From Pegea sp. RAD2-039 (lineage: Eukaryota > Chordata > Thaliacea > Salpida > Salpidae), in assembly GCA_034620365.1 (NCBI GenBank), contig JAQGEQ010000201.1:372001-436000 (forward strand): DNA of 64,000 nt, written 5' to 3'. Below, one piece after another: positions 1-12,505 of this stretch. Under the pieces are notes generated by a model. It was not told where the DNA came from and did no database searches. It saw nothing but the letters and a program-made list of their open reading frames with translations. Numbering within the stretch: the first letter of the stretch is position 1; each line of letters starts with the position of its first letter. Both the position numbers and the translations under genes were made by a program.

Positions 1-687
1 ATTTAAAATTTTGGTTTCAAAAACATTATTTATTTGATTCCATTGAAGTTTTTCACCATTTCATTCACTTGATTAAATCATCTTTTGTTTATTTAAAGAT
101 AAATTACTCCAGAAACTTTTTCTGCGTCATATTGATTTTTTGGTTTGTTTTAGAATTGTAATTCCTGATGATACTAATATATATGGTTTCAATTAATGAA
201 GTAGATAATAAAAATCAATAATAATTTATTTTATTAGTAAAATTAACTTCTTTAAAATAAATTTGTTTAATTTAGTCAAAAATTGTTCATTGTGTTTAAA
301 AGCCAAAAAAATGCTTATTGAAAAGTAAAAACTATGTTATGAATAAAACATTTCAATACTTATCCATTAAAGTTTTATTTTGAAAATTAATTTATATGTA
401 AATAACAATTTTAACTTATTTTCTGATTATTTAAATAATGTCTTGTCATGGTTTTAAACTTCAAACTTAATAATTATTTTGGTTATATAAATTGTTTCAT
501 GATTTTTGTTTTATTTTTATATAGCCCTATTTATTAGTTAAATTTCATAAAGTAAACATTTTTCTTCTTCAATTGCCTTTTTATTTAAAACTTTATATTT
601 TAGAAATTTAAATTATATATTTTACAACAAAAATCTTAAGTTTATTTTAATTATTGATCTTAAAGCCATCAAAGTTCAAAATAGATC
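1..687. other. AT-rich 5' flank, nothing recognised
   Basis: Very AT-rich sequence before the first gene. I see no long reading frame, RNA gene or repeat. It presumably contains the promoter and 5' UTR of the WDR91 homologue starting at 688, but no clear TATA or initiator element stands out. Confidence 0.5.
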
Positions 688-3600
688 ATGTCTTCTGCTT
701 TGTGGTCATCTGCTACAAGTTATATTGATGATTTAATTAAAGAATACCTTATTAAAAGAGCATTTATAAACACATCTAAAGCTTTTGAAGCTGAATTAAA
801 GCTTGACAAGGATAAAGGTTTTCGTGTAAGTAAGTTTTTTTACATCAAATAAATTTCCTTGAATGGTTTTCTATACAGGCTGAAAAAGTGGTTCAACTTA
901 TTTTTAGCTTTATTTCCAATTATGATATTGACTCACTTAGAGCTTATTGGAAATACCTTGAAGCACGAATTTTTTGTACTTTAGAAAAGAAATATATTTC
1001 TTGTGTGAAGAAACTAGAGTATGGTTTGTGTCGTTTTTATTTAGTATATTGTATCCAAGGTGGTAAAAAGAAAGAATGTCTTGAATTTTTCGAAAAATAT
1101 CAGGTGAATATTCAAATTGACATGATAACTTGCAAACATTTTTAGAAATTAATAATGTGTTATATGATTTTCATTATTGGATTTCTATTAATATATTAGG
1201 AGTTTCATGGTCTAGAAGATTGGAAGGAATGGTTTGTTTTACCTTATGTATCACATCCAGACCAGCATAAAACTTTCTCCATGTATTTTAATAAAACTTG
1301 GATTGATTCGTTCTTTATTTCATTACAAAATTTTATTTCAATGGCATTTTCTTGGTCAGTTTGTAAATTTTCATCTTCATATATATGATTTATTCTTAAA
1401 TTTTACTTAAATTATTTAAACATCTTAATGGAGTTTTGTGATGTAGATATCATACTTTGTGTTGATTAAACGTTTTATGTATAGCCAGAAACCTCCTCAA
1501 ATTGTAAAAACTATTGAAGAATTAAAAAAAGAAATAAAAAGTTTGAAAGAAGAAAATTCTATTTTAAAAATGAAACTAGTAGACATCAATACTTCAAACA
1601 CGACACCAAAAGTTGATCCTATTCCAAATTATGTTTTAAACCAAGGTCAACCATCTTGGTCAAATAAGTAAGCTCATTTTGAAACAGTTTATTACAATCT
1701 TGTGAGTTTACTGTATCAAAAATTTAATTAGATAAATTATCTGTAATAGATTTTAACCTGTAAAGTATAAAATATTTCAAACAATTAACTATCTACTTCA
1801 AAATTATTTTAATCCATAGAAACGAAATCTGTATTCCTCAGAAGAAAAAGCTCGGCTTCAATTTAAAAATAAAGAGTTCATCTAAACAAAAAAACACAAA
1901 AGCAGCTGCTCCAACGAGTAAGCGCTAGTTATTAAATTATTTACCAATAAACAAATTATTTAATATTTTTGTTGTAAGGTTTTTTTATCAGCTTTCTATT
2001 ATTAAAGTTTGAAATTATTTTACAGCTAGCATTAAAAAGCAAGTTTCAGTCGAAAGTTTGACCCACAGTTCTACTGGTATCCCTCAAAACTATTCTAATA
2101 ATGAATCTGAATATATTCAAACACAACCTCAAAATACTTTGCTATCAAATACTCTAAAAACTAAAAAGAAATCAGATTATGAACAACAGAGACGAGAGCT
2201 GTTCGGGGCACCAACTAAGGTACTTCTTATTAAATTCTATATCTGTTTATTGCTAAACTTTTGATAAAATATTAAAATAGTATTCAAGTAAAAGAAGAAT
2301 AATCAGAGTTGGTTTTTCAACTAAAACATTCCAATGAATAGTCTTGTTTTTTGTTTTAACATAATTAGTTTTTTGAAAATTGTTGCATTTTTAAAGATAA
2401 ATGATTCAAAGCAATAAGTTTTTGAATTTTGAGTGTAGCAAATTACATTTTTTGATTTGAAACCATTTGTAACTTTTAGTTATTTGGTTTCACATTTTAG
2501 TTATTTAAATTTAACTTGTTCAACTTCTCACTACAAATCTACTTTTTAAACAAAATTTTTTCACATTTTAATGATCCATTTGAAAAAGTTCAATGATATC
2601 TTTTTTACTTGTAGTCACGTGTCAACTCTTTGTTGAGTTCTAATTTTGATCAACTAAATTTGAAGAATGGAAAAGAAAATGGTGATAAACTTTCACCTGA
2701 AGCAATGCTGATTGATAAACATCTAAAAGACAAGTAAATTTCTGTTTTTCTGCTACAAACTGGCTTTTAAACATCTTGACTTCTAAAATTATTTTTATTT
2801 CTAAATTTATTCTGTGATTTAACTAAAAGTCGATTGAACAACTTGCTCAGTTAAACTTCTCTGACCATCTTCAATTAGTGGTCCAAGGTGATAAAGATTT
2901 GCTTCTTTAACAAGACCAGTAGGCAGCTCTGCTTATATTGATTCACTTCAAAAAAGTTGTCTTATTTTTTGTTTCATTAAGATTTGTTAAAAACAATTTG
3001 ATCGACTAGTTTTGAGCAAATACCTGAAATGCTAATATTATACTTGTATCAAATTATGTTAATTATTCTAAAAGCTCGTAACTTGCTTCATTCATAATTA
3101 ACATTTTGTCTCTTCTATTACAGTTCTGGTTTTCACTTATTTTGAAATTTTTCAGAAATTATTAAACTTATGAAATGAGGAAGTGTAAATATAAGTTGGT
3201 TTCAATTACAACTTTATTTTTACTAGACCATTTACTTCGGGTGACAAAACAAACTCAAATGTTTTTAGTAATCTCATGAATAATGAAGAGAAATCTCATA
3301 GAAATAAACTTACTTTAATTTCTAAAGAAATGTTTCATGTAAATCAATCAAAAATTTTGCAATGCAAGTTAGTTTGTTCATCAAATTTCATCTACTGATT
3401 TCAAGATATCAACTATTTTCTATGAGATCTTGTCGAATTTGTCTAATTAACTTTTTGTTATTAGATGCGATGACGAAATAACAAAAGTGGCATGTATTGA
3501 TGCTGACAATACAATCAAAATATTTAATCTTTCACCAAATGTTTCATTACTAAATGAAATCAGGACAAATAACCAAGCATTATCATTATGTTGGTACCCT

Positions 3601-4841
3601 AGATCTTCGACTAAGGTAGTTAGTATTGTGGAAGAGAACTAACTACATTTTCACCAAATTTGGTTTTTAGATTTTTGTTGGTTTTGTCAATGGCCTTGTT
3701 AGCTTATTTCAAACAGATACGAAAGTAGCTTTAAGTGAAGGATTAGTAATCAGACCTTGCAGAAGAATCACTGAGATACGTTGTCATCCCAGACCTTCTC
3801 ATGTAGCAATGATTTGCTCTTTAGATGAAAACAATAAAGAAAGTTTTGATATTTGTAATAAAGTCCTTGCTTGGACTTTAGTTGGTGACATGGTAAGTTG
3901 ATTCGAGTAACTTTCCATCAGTTGCTTTCTTAATGTCTGTTTTGAAAATTCGATTAAAAACTTTATGAAGATTTTTACTTCTTGTCAGATATCTTCTGTA
4001 GTAACAAAATTGTTGATTCTCTATATTTGTTAGACAATACAATACAGGACTATTCATACTTTTATGAATTATTCTTGTACATCGCTTCTATATGATGGAA
4101 GTGGCGACTACCTCATCACCAGTGATTCTTCGGGAAAGATTTTCCTTTTTGGTGAATAATAAACTGATGTTTGAAAAACTCTTCTAGAAATGTTTGTCAA
4201 ATCTTAATACCTCTTTAAATAATTAACTTCAAACAACTAATTTATTTCATTAAACTTCTTTTGTACTTTGTAGATAGTGCTACATCTATATTAGTTCGAA
4301 CTGTTCAGTATGGAGAAAGTATTGGAAACTTATCAATCAAAAACGACAATTCTTTATTATTTGCTTATTCGCTGACCACAGGAAAAGTCTGATGGTTTCT
4401 GATTACAATTTGTTCGCAAACTTATTCTATATTCTATAGATAATCAGCTATGCCTGGCCAAATTTGATTTTACAAGTTGAACACTGCAACCCGAACGAAG
4501 ATAGTTTAAGTAAAGAAACTTCAACAAGTTATTCTGTTGTTACTCCTTGTGGTAAATTCCATTTACGAAAACACAATTCCAAATTGTATTTCTACTCAGT
4601 AAGCTCATGTTCTTTTAGCTGTTCGATGATTTTAGTAATGTTGATAATTGAATTATATTTTGATCAGATTGACAAGGAGATGGGAGAGGAGCTGGTAGTG
4701 GATCTTGAAGAGAGGTATCCAATCACTTGTGTAGAATGGAAAGAAAGACCTGATTGTGTTTATTGTATTGCCGGTACCTCAAATGGCAAAATCTGTTTAA
4801 TTATTTTATGTAGAAATTCACCATTAACAAAAATTATTTGA
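688..4841 (+). CDS. WDR91: WDR91 homologue (WD repeat endosomal Rab7/PI3K regulator)
   Basis: Fourteen exons: 688-825, 879-1103, 1200-1354, 1485-1667, 1820-1917, 2026-2219, 2615-2733, 3227-3367, 3465-3615, 3671-3892, 4034-4151, 4274-4386, 4440-4598, 4668-4841. They total 2190 nt, coding 729 aa; the human protein is about 747 aa. The N-terminus (IDDLIKEYLIKRAF, later DKDKGFRAEKVV) matches the N-terminal domain of WDR91, and EDWKEWFVLP matches its conserved EWKDWFVLP. A short coiled coil (IEELKKEIKSLKEEN) and a low-complexity Lys/Ser linker follow. The C-terminal WD40 propeller starts near residue 418 and ends in ITCVEWKERPDC and SNGKICL. In animals WDR91 acts with WDR81 and Rab7 to lower PI3P and drive early-to-late endosome conversion. 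The exon 12 donor (GTCTGA) is atypical, so that boundary is the weakest. AATAAA near 4936 is a plausible poly(A) signal. Confidence 0.9.
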
Positions 4842-5334
4842 ATTTCTTCAATCGTGTTTCAAATGAAATCAACAGACTAATATATCCGTTCAGAAACTTT
4901 TATATTTCATTTATTTTCTCTTATCTCTAATCTTTGAATAAACTTGAAATTTGCCGCAATTTCTACATTTATTTCAATTTAATTAAAACATTTGCTGAAA
5001 GTGGAAAGCCATCAGTAATAATCTTAAATATAATCTAAATCTTTATGTCGATCAAGATATTAAAGATAAATGACATCAGAATATTGAGCGGCTCTTATGA
5101 TAAAGGGTTCGACAAAGTGAAATATTTTCAGTTATCAGTATCTTCCTGAAAACTGATTTGAAAAAGAGTCCTGTTTCATTTTTGTTTTAAATGAACAATT
5201 CACTCCATCCTTGAGTATTTGTAATAATCTGATATTTTAAACTCGTCTGGTATTCCAAATATTCTTTTAGAACCAACAGAAATATGCAATTTTTTTACAA
5301 CTGATTGATAAAAGATTTGATTTATAAAAGCTAA
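4842..5334. other. Intergenic: WDR91 3' UTR and spacer
   Basis: AT-rich spacer after the WDR91 stop codon. It holds an AATAAA near 4936 that could end that transcript. I see no other gene-like signal before the LINE fragment begins near 5335. Confidence 0.5.
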
Positions 5335-6620
5335 GAACCGTCGCTTCTTAGAAAGCTAAATGTAATAGAGTAGATTAAATGCCTCTCCTGGTTTCATCTC
5401 GCCTGTAGTGATGTGAGCGAAATATTTGATAACAACCAGATGAAGCAAATGGGGTTTAGATAGTTCTGCATTAAATATAGAACCATTGACATAACATCTA
5501 CTTGATCTGATTCTAATTCAAACTTATTATCCGACATCAGCAAATTAATATTCGCTGAATTTGCCAAACTTAAATCTGAAATTGGCAACAATTTTGCCAA
5601 GATTAACGAGAAAATTTCTAGATTGTCACGAAAGTTGGAAGATCTTTCTAATCAAGTCACCAGTGGTGTTCCTCAGGGCTCTGATCTGGGTCCCCTTCTT
5701 TTTTTAATTATTATTGAAGACCTCATCAGAATACTAGTAAAACCAATTTTCCATCAATGGATTCATTATTCAACGAATATCTTCGGTCCTAGACCTCGGC
5801 ATTACTCTATCATCTGACTTTAAATGGCACAATTATGTTTCCAAAATTTTTGGAAAATCATTCAAACTTGTCTTCGTTATTATAAAGACCTTCCAAGAAA
5901 TTCCAAGGATCCATACTTTTTTATCAATCTTTTCAAATTGTACGTACGTCCAATTCTTGAATACAATGTCAGTTCGTAGATGGCATATCAAGTTAGTGAT
6001 ATCAAAAGAATCGAATCTGTTCAGGCCACATTTACGAGATTAGTATGCATGAAACTTGATATTAGATATGATAGTTTTAAATATCATCTTAGCTTCTTCA
6101 ATTTAGATACTTTGGAAATTCGACAGATTAAATACGACTTATTTCTTATTTTTGAAATTATCCACAATTCAATTGACCTTAAATTCGATGCTCTCTTTTC
6201 CATCAGTCCTTCTCTCAAGTTATATCAACTCAGACGACACACATTACATCTTAATAAATCGATTTCACCTGGTACATTAATTTGAGCGAACTTTTTTCAT
6301 TCTGCACAATTAGTACTTGAAACCAGCTGCCATCAGACATTGTCATGTCAGAATCACTCGCGTTGTTCAAACAGAAGTTGAATCGTATTAATATTGCCAA
6401 CACTGCCATTTCTACACTGTGATTCTTTTTTCTCTTTTTTATATTATTAAAATTCCATGTAATTGTTCACTGTTGTTTTGTTTTTGAGGGCTACTGAAAT
6501 ACCATGTATTACATATTTTGCTTTCTATATTTCTAACTTAATTATGTATAATAGATATTATTTGTGAGAATGTATGTTAGCGAGAGATGCTCTATTAATG
6601 ATTATGATATATATTGAGTT
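5335..6620 (+). mobile_element. Internally deleted CR1/L2-like LINE copy
   Basis: Degenerate copy of the LINE seen in full near 36-39.6 kb. 5370-5630 matches the PHD-finger and coiled-coil part of ORF1 (compare 36255-36520). The sequence then jumps near 5630-5645 straight into reverse transcriptase (TSGVPQGSDLGPLLF at 5653-5700; compare 38884 on). A second jump near 5735 removes the catalytic YADD region. The RT C-terminus reads through 5980-6285 (IESVQATFTRLVC, LYQLRRHTLHLNK). The 3' end carries the family tail with gttagcgagagatgctct near 6575. The copy is dead. The antisense frame at 5394-5600 is a shadow of ORF1. Confidence 0.85.
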
Positions 6621-8708
6621 TAGATTCAGCTTGTTTTAATTATACAAGTTATAATTTCTGCTACTTATTTTTTGAGTTTATATTATTTGATGAAATCATT
6701 AGTTTAAACTTTGAACAATATATATTAAACATACACTTTTGTATTTACAAAATGACCTTATATGGGTAGCATACAAAAATTAGCAGACACAAACTAGTTT
6801 TGAGCAGAAATGCTTTAGATACCTACCTACTCCAACCTTGAACATAGATTAGTAACCAGACAGCTGATCTAAGATTTTTTGCTTTATGTCTTGATAAGAG
6901 GATGTTGAAAATTTTATAAAAGCTGGACATTGCAATTAAGATGTAGTTAGAATAACAAACTACTTTTCAAGTTTCAATTTTATATAAGACACTAACTAGT
7001 GAACAGTTTTTCCATGTACTTAATAGAGAAAATAACTTGTTATTATTGTATTTAAAAACTATCAAAACTGACTTTAGTAGAGTTTATAAATTATACAAAT
7101 ATTTTTCTTTTAAAATCTTTTTAAGTACTTTATAGTTATAAAATTTACCAAAAACAAAATTTATTCTGATAAAATTTCATTTTTTAATTAACAACTGGCT
7201 TTAATTTAATCGAGTTTTTATCATTATTAAGGCAAAATATTGAATAATTATGAATAAGTATAAAATACAAAAGCATCTAAATTGACAATATTAATACTTA
7301 TTAAATGCAAATTACAGTTTTTCAGTTTAATTTTTCAAAAATATTCTTCTAGTTTTGTTGCTTCTTTTTAAATGTTTCATATTCTAAGTGATATAAAATA
7401 CCGTTTAGGGTATTGTTGTAAGGTTTTAACAATATTTATATTTTTGTTATAAACAGTTTTATATACCATATAAAAACTATTTTAAGTATTTAGAAATTTG
7501 AAACAAACCCAAAAGTTTAGTGTTATGCTTTTTTGTTTTATCAGTTTTCAGGTTTATATTTATATGTTTCATATTTATACCTACAATGTATTTTTTCTAA
7601 ATTCTTTTGCAAAATAAATCTCTTAAAAATATTAAAGTAATTTGGTATGAGTTTAGTGATTACTTCACTTATTTTTATGCATGAAGATCAAAATTGTTTC
7701 ACTCTTTTAATCTTAAAATTGATTTAGATTCAGATAGTGGTTTTCAACCTATCCAAAGTTTAAAAGAGAATTCGAGTAAACAATTACATTCATAAAAAAT
7801 GATTATGTTTAGTAGCAATTTAATTTACTTTACATCTGCATGTTTAATCAAAAATTCAACTAACCAAAGATTAGAAGCTGTTTTTGAAGTCGCTAGAGGG
7901 CAAACTCACATAAAAAGATTTGTCACGCTTCAATTGTTTTTAAAAGATTGAAAAAAGATTCCAATAGGCTGCATAGGCTAGCTAACTGCTGTGACTCAGA
8001 AGGAAAGTTTCTCAAGTATATTTTGATTGAATATGCATTAGACAAACTATTTGGTTTTTTAGTCAACTGAAATTGTAAATTTTACAAATTAAATAATAAT
8101 TTTTTTGTAGTATAAATTTTTTAATCATTAGTGAATGAATAATTTAACATTTTGCAAAACTCAGTATTTAGTAAATCAACTAGTTTTTTCGTTCATTTAT
8201 AGATATAAGGTAAATGTAAAAGTATTTGTAATAATCAATAAATTTCTTTTAACTTTACATTTTATTTGCAGCAAAAACAAGCTTAATAATAAACTGATTT
8301 ACTTTAAATTTTCATTTATCAGAAATTATAAGAGCAACAACTTAATTGAATCACGCAAAAGTGGTGTGATCAATCACGTGACTTGATTACAGAACATTTT
8401 ACCATTATAAGTACTATTTAAATATGGTTGACAGAAACCTTCAAAAAATAGTTATGAGGGAGTAGTCATTAGAATAAAAATAGAAATTTGGATACAAGCA
8501 TTTTTTAGAGATTGTATCTATGAATGAACTTTGTAAAATTGTTGCTATTTAAGGCAGCTTGTTTATTCTTTGATTTATTTTAAACAATTTTTTGGAGACA
8601 GAAATTTATTTTCAAAACTTCTGCTATTTTGTAAATATCTGCTGTTTTGGTCAATTGAAGTTAGTTTCTATTTCAGCTTTATCAGTAAAGAACTTGTTTT
8701 TGTACAAA
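6621..8708. other. Intergenic, desaturase upstream region
   Basis: About 2 kb of AT-rich DNA with no supported gene. Short frames such as 8135-8386 look random (low-complexity Asn/Lys/Phe). The one motif of note is the palindrome TCACGTGA at 8374-8381, about 330 bp before the desaturase start codon. Confidence 0.5.
8374..8381. promoter_or_regulatory. E-box palindrome upstream of the desaturase gene
   Basis: The sequence TCACGTGA contains the canonical E-box CACGTG (8375-8380) in the context ATCACGTGAC, the kind of site bound by USF, MITF/TFE and ChREBP-MLX bHLH-ZIP factors. It lies 328 bp before the desaturase ATG. Regulation by such factors is inference only. Confidence 0.25.
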
Positions 8709-10190
8709 ATGATCGAACTGCAGAAAAATGAAAATCTTGTGAAAAAACCTTACAAAAAAGAAATCGTTTGGAAGAATATAGCGGTTTATACAATTCTTCA
8801 TCTGCTTTCATTTGCTGGAGTTATAGCTGCAATATACGCGAAAAAATCGACTCTAGCATGGGGTAGGGTTTTGTTAAGCAATTACGTTTTGAAAATTAGC
8901 TAAATGGTAAATACAAACATTTCAATTTGTGAATACTGAACATTGAAATATCCTAGCAAGCTTTTTCAAGTCGATGTTAAATTCTAATATCGATTTTAGG
9001 TGTTATCTGTTATTTTCTTGGAGGTATTGGAATTACAGCTGGTTCTCATAGACTATGGTCACACAAGTCGTACAAAGCAACAAAAACTTTAAAAATTATG
9101 TTGACTTGTTTAGCATCAATGGCTTATGAAGTAATTGAACTTTTTTTAGTTAAAAGTTGTAACTTTTTTATCATTTGAATTGATCAGTAAAAGTTGCTGA
9201 CATTTGCTGATTAATTAAAAAAAAATTCAGATAAAAATAAAGTTGCAAACTACAAAACGATTTTCACAATTATTTCTAATAAATTAAAAAAAAAATTATT
9301 TTTCAGAATTCAATTTATGAATGGGTTCGAGACCACCGTGTCCACCACAAGTACACTGACACAGATGCTGACCCTCATAACTCGACAAGAGGTTTTTTCT
9401 TTAGTCATATTGGATGGTTATTGGTAAAAAAACACCCGGATGTGATTGAAAAAGGAAAAAAATTGGATTTGGAAGATTTGAAAAGAGATAAAGTGGTGAT
9501 GTTTCAACATCAGTAAGTAGACTTTGTAACTTCTGTAGTGACTTCTTGACATTTGATTTGTCATTAATATAAAAACTAAATTGATGATAAGAAGTTGGTG
9601 AAGAAAGCAAATTTTATCACGAAGTTTTCTTTCCAGATACAAATATATATTCATGTTGGTCTTTACCTTCTCTCTTCCTACAAGTAAGACAAATAATTGA
9701 TATATAAATGAAGTATGTCATATATATTTGAATATCTATTTTCATCATTTTATAGTTATTCCGATGTTTTGGGGCGAACATTTCCTAGTTTCCTATCTTC
9801 TTTGTGTTTTGCGATATTGTTCCATTTTACATGCGACCTGGGCTGTCAATAGTTTCGCCCATATGTTTGGATCTAAACCTTATGACAAGAACATTAATCC
9901 TTCAGAAAATGTTTGGGTTTCACTTTTTGCAGCAGGTGATAATATCTAAATACAAATCTATATTTTATTCCTAACTTTGTTGTTAACATGTAGGTGAAGG
10001 TTTTCACAATTATCATCACGTTTTTCCAAGTGATTATCAAACAAGTGAATATGGTTTGCGCTTCAATCTTACAACGGGATTCATCAAATCCATGAACTTT
10101 TTTGGACTAGCTTATGACTTAAAGCAAATGAATCCAAAATTAGTTAGAGCGCGTCAAAAGAGAACTGGCACTTCTCATCATCACCACTAA
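8709..10190 (+). CDS. SCD: Stearoyl-CoA (delta-9) desaturase
   Basis: Six exons: 8709-8862, 9000-9130, 9307-9512, 9637-9683, 9756-9935, 9994-10190. They total 915 nt, coding 304 aa. Integral ER-membrane di-iron enzyme that inserts a cis double bond at C9 of palmitoyl- and stearoyl-CoA, using cytochrome b5. All three histidine boxes of the family are present: HRLWSH (residues 68-73), HRVHH (105-109) and HNYHH (244-248). Other family signatures are TAGSHRLWSH, DADPHNSTRGFFFSHIGWL, NSFAHMFGSKPYDKNI and GEGFHNYHH. Membrane segments flank boxes 1 and 2 (residues ~26-66 and ~167-210). It is shorter than human SCD (359 aa) at the N-terminus, as in many invertebrates. The ATG at 8709 is chosen because the alignment to VWKNI starts about 20 codons later and no better start lies upstream. 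Confidence 0.95.
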
Positions 10191-11289
10191 AGGCTCTTTT
10201 TTGTTGCTAGATATTTTATTTTGCGTCAAAATTATGGAAAAATTCAAAAATAACTCGACAAAGTTTGTTGTAACACATCACTTTAATTTGTTTATTTATT
10301 TTATTAAACTTTAGTTTCTTCTTGCTCTTAACAAATTGTATATTTTTGTCTTTTTGAAAAAATACATTCTACTTTATTGGTATATTCTTATTGACTAAAT
10401 GAAAATGAAAAGTTTGAATTTTCATTTGAATTATTCAATATATTTTGTAATTGAAATTTTTTGCAATCCAATAGTTTTGCAATTTGAAAATATAAAGTTT
10501 ATTTTAAGCAGTTTTCCAAAAAGTTTATAAATAAAGATTAGATCTTTAGTTAGAGATCACTCCAGGCAAAATTTCAATTTTATCAATACAAATGCTTCAA
10601 GTTCTTAAACTGTTAATTAAGTTCTGTAAAACAATTCTGATTTTAGATATAAATCTACTAATTGCGCCAAATTATGATAAAACCTTTTATATAGTTACTA
10701 TATAAAATACTTTAAAACATGAATTATTTTCATCAGAGCTTTTCCAAAACTATTATATCACGCAATCGAATCGATTTTTTAACATGTCAAAACAAATAAT
10801 AACAAACTTTTTTGCTATATAATTGTATGTATTTGTAAACCAAAGATTCTTATAGAAATTAAGGCTTGAAGTATGAATGGTTTTATTTTTTTTTTAATTT
10901 ACAAGTTACGTGAAAAACCCACCATAAAACCAACACTAAGCTAAAACAAGAGCACCAACCATTATATAAGTTTGACCTTATAGAAAAGCAAATTCTGTAT
11001 ACAAAATAACACTATGTGCTACTAACTTTCAAACGGGAATAAACTCCTCTTTTAATATAAATTATTCAACTCAAATGAAAAATACCTTATATGATCATTA
11101 AAAGATTTAAACCAAAATAGTTGAACAATAATTGTTCTGGTTTATTTGTCAAGATACTTTAGAAAATCAAGATTGATTACAAGTATTCTCTTATACTTGG
11201 TCGCTAAAAGTAAATCGTTCCATCAATATAACTTTTATTGGGTTTAAGTGAATTTTAATCAACTTTATTAGCATATATAAGACTTAAAT
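10191..11289. other. Desaturase 3' UTR and intergenic spacer
   Basis: Over 1 kb of AT-rich sequence. ATTAAA-like and AATAAA-like hexamers near 10303 and 10530 could terminate the desaturase transcript. No coding region, RNA gene or repeat was recognised before the SINE near 11290. Confidence 0.45.
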
Positions 11290-11480
11290 CCTGCTTGGTG
11301 GCGAAGCGGTTACTACACTTAGCTACAAGGTACATCTAGCTAGGAAGTACCGGGTTCGACCCCAGGTGGAGACATATAAAACTCCTGAGAAAAACCATAA
11401 AAAACTCCTGAGAATGTGTGTTAGTGAGATGTGCTCTCTTTAGGCACCCTCCTTCGCATTTATAAATATAAAAATAAATG
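11290..11480 (+). mobile_element. tRNA-derived SINE with LINE-type 3' tail
   Basis: The head has the two internal RNA polymerase III promoter boxes of a tRNA. The A box is TGGCGAAGCGG at 11299-11309 and the B box is GGTTCGACCCC at 11353-11363, 54 nt apart. A short linker with a repeated 'aaaactcctgaga' follows. From 11411 to 11461 comes the tail ttagtgagatgtgctctc ... ccctccttcgcattta, which is the 3' end of the CR1/L2-like LINE at 36-39.6 kb. It finishes in an A/T-rich stretch. A tRNA head joined to a LINE tail is the classic SINE architecture. The head is too degenerate, and embedded in this unit, to be called a functional tRNA. Confidence 0.75.
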
Positions 11481-11654
11481 TAAAATTCTAAGAGATGAGT
11501 TTTCACGAACCATGATTTGGATATATTGATCAAAGAGTGTTATTTGTAAATTCGAGTTTGAGTTAACTATGTCTTACCTTTATATCTAATACAATTTATT
11601 TTTTATATAGATATTAAATACACTTTGTAGTAACAAAAATAATTTATATTAATG
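11481..11654. other. Short AT-rich spacer
   Basis: Spacer between the SINE and the next LINE/SINE tail fragment; nothing recognised. Confidence 0.4.
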
Positions 11655-11735
11655 TTGCAAATGTGTGTTAGCGAGAGGTGCTCTCTTCAGGTACCCTCCT
11701 TCGCATTTATTGTAATAAATAAAAAATGAATAAAT
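11655..11735 (+). mobile_element. LINE/SINE 3' tail fragment
   Basis: About 80 bp carrying gtgttagcgagaggtgctct, then ccctccttcgcatttattg and an aataaataaa tail. This is the conserved 3' end shared by the LINE and SINE of this window. Nothing of the body is recognisable upstream, so it is a severely 5'-truncated insertion of either element. Confidence 0.7.
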
Positions 11736-12317
11736 TTGGTTATTTTGTCTTATTAGGGGAATACCTTTTAATTGTTCTTTCAAGGATATTTTCACACTTG
11801 AAAATTTTAATTGGTTTCTAATTTATATAGATGCAATCATTCTATAAATAATGTTTTCATTTCTTAAATGATATGATTTTATCCTTTCCATAAAAACAGT
11901 GACTTGTAAAATATACAATTTTTTCATAATATAAAGGTTTCAAAAAAATATAGTAAAAATATTTACATTTTTAGCTGAAATAAATGATAAACACGTTTAC
12001 CATTAATATCAACAATCTATACTTGTTGTTAAATATAACTTTCCTTGATGTGATTCTCATGTAATGATATTTTGATTCAAAAATAAATTCTAGTTGAAAC
12101 TTTGTTAAATTAATTTTTACTAAATATATTACATAAACCAACTTATATATTTTAATGCCAAAACTTATATTAATTAATTATTTTTCAAGTTCTAATGTAA
12201 AAATTGGAAATGTTTCATTTGGAAGGTATATTGCTTATTTTTATTATAGATTAAAGAAAAATGTTTAATTTCTTCTAGGTTTTTTCTTTGTTTGGTGATT
12301 AATTATATAATTTTTTA
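11736..12317. other. Intergenic, nothing recognised
   Basis: AT-rich spacer of about 580 bp between two LINE tail fragments. No coding frame, hairpin or repeat was found. Confidence 0.45.
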
Positions 12318-12505
12318 ATATTATTACAATTCTATGTAATTGTTCACTGTTATATGTTTTGAGTACTACTGAAATGCCATGTGTTATATCTTTTGCTTTC
12401 TAAATTCCAAACTTAATAGATATTATTTGTGAGAATGTGTGTTAGCGGGAGATGCTCTCTTTAGGCACTCTTCTTCGCATTTATTGAAATAAATGAATAA
12501 TAAAA
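12318..12505 (+). mobile_element. LINE 3' UTR fragment
   Basis: 5'-truncated LINE copy. It matches the 3' UTR of the 36-39.6 kb element from 'attctatgtaattgttcact' through 'gccatgtgttatatc' to the tail gttagcgggagatgctctct and an ataaatgaataa terminus. There is no coding sequence. Confidence 0.75.

Noticed and set aside
5394-5600. Minus-strand 68-codon frame
   Set aside because: Lies antisense to the decayed LINE ORF1; explained by that element.
11299-11363. Functional tRNA gene
   Set aside because: A and B boxes are present but the unit continues into a LINE-type tail, and acceptor pairing is not evident. It is a SINE head.
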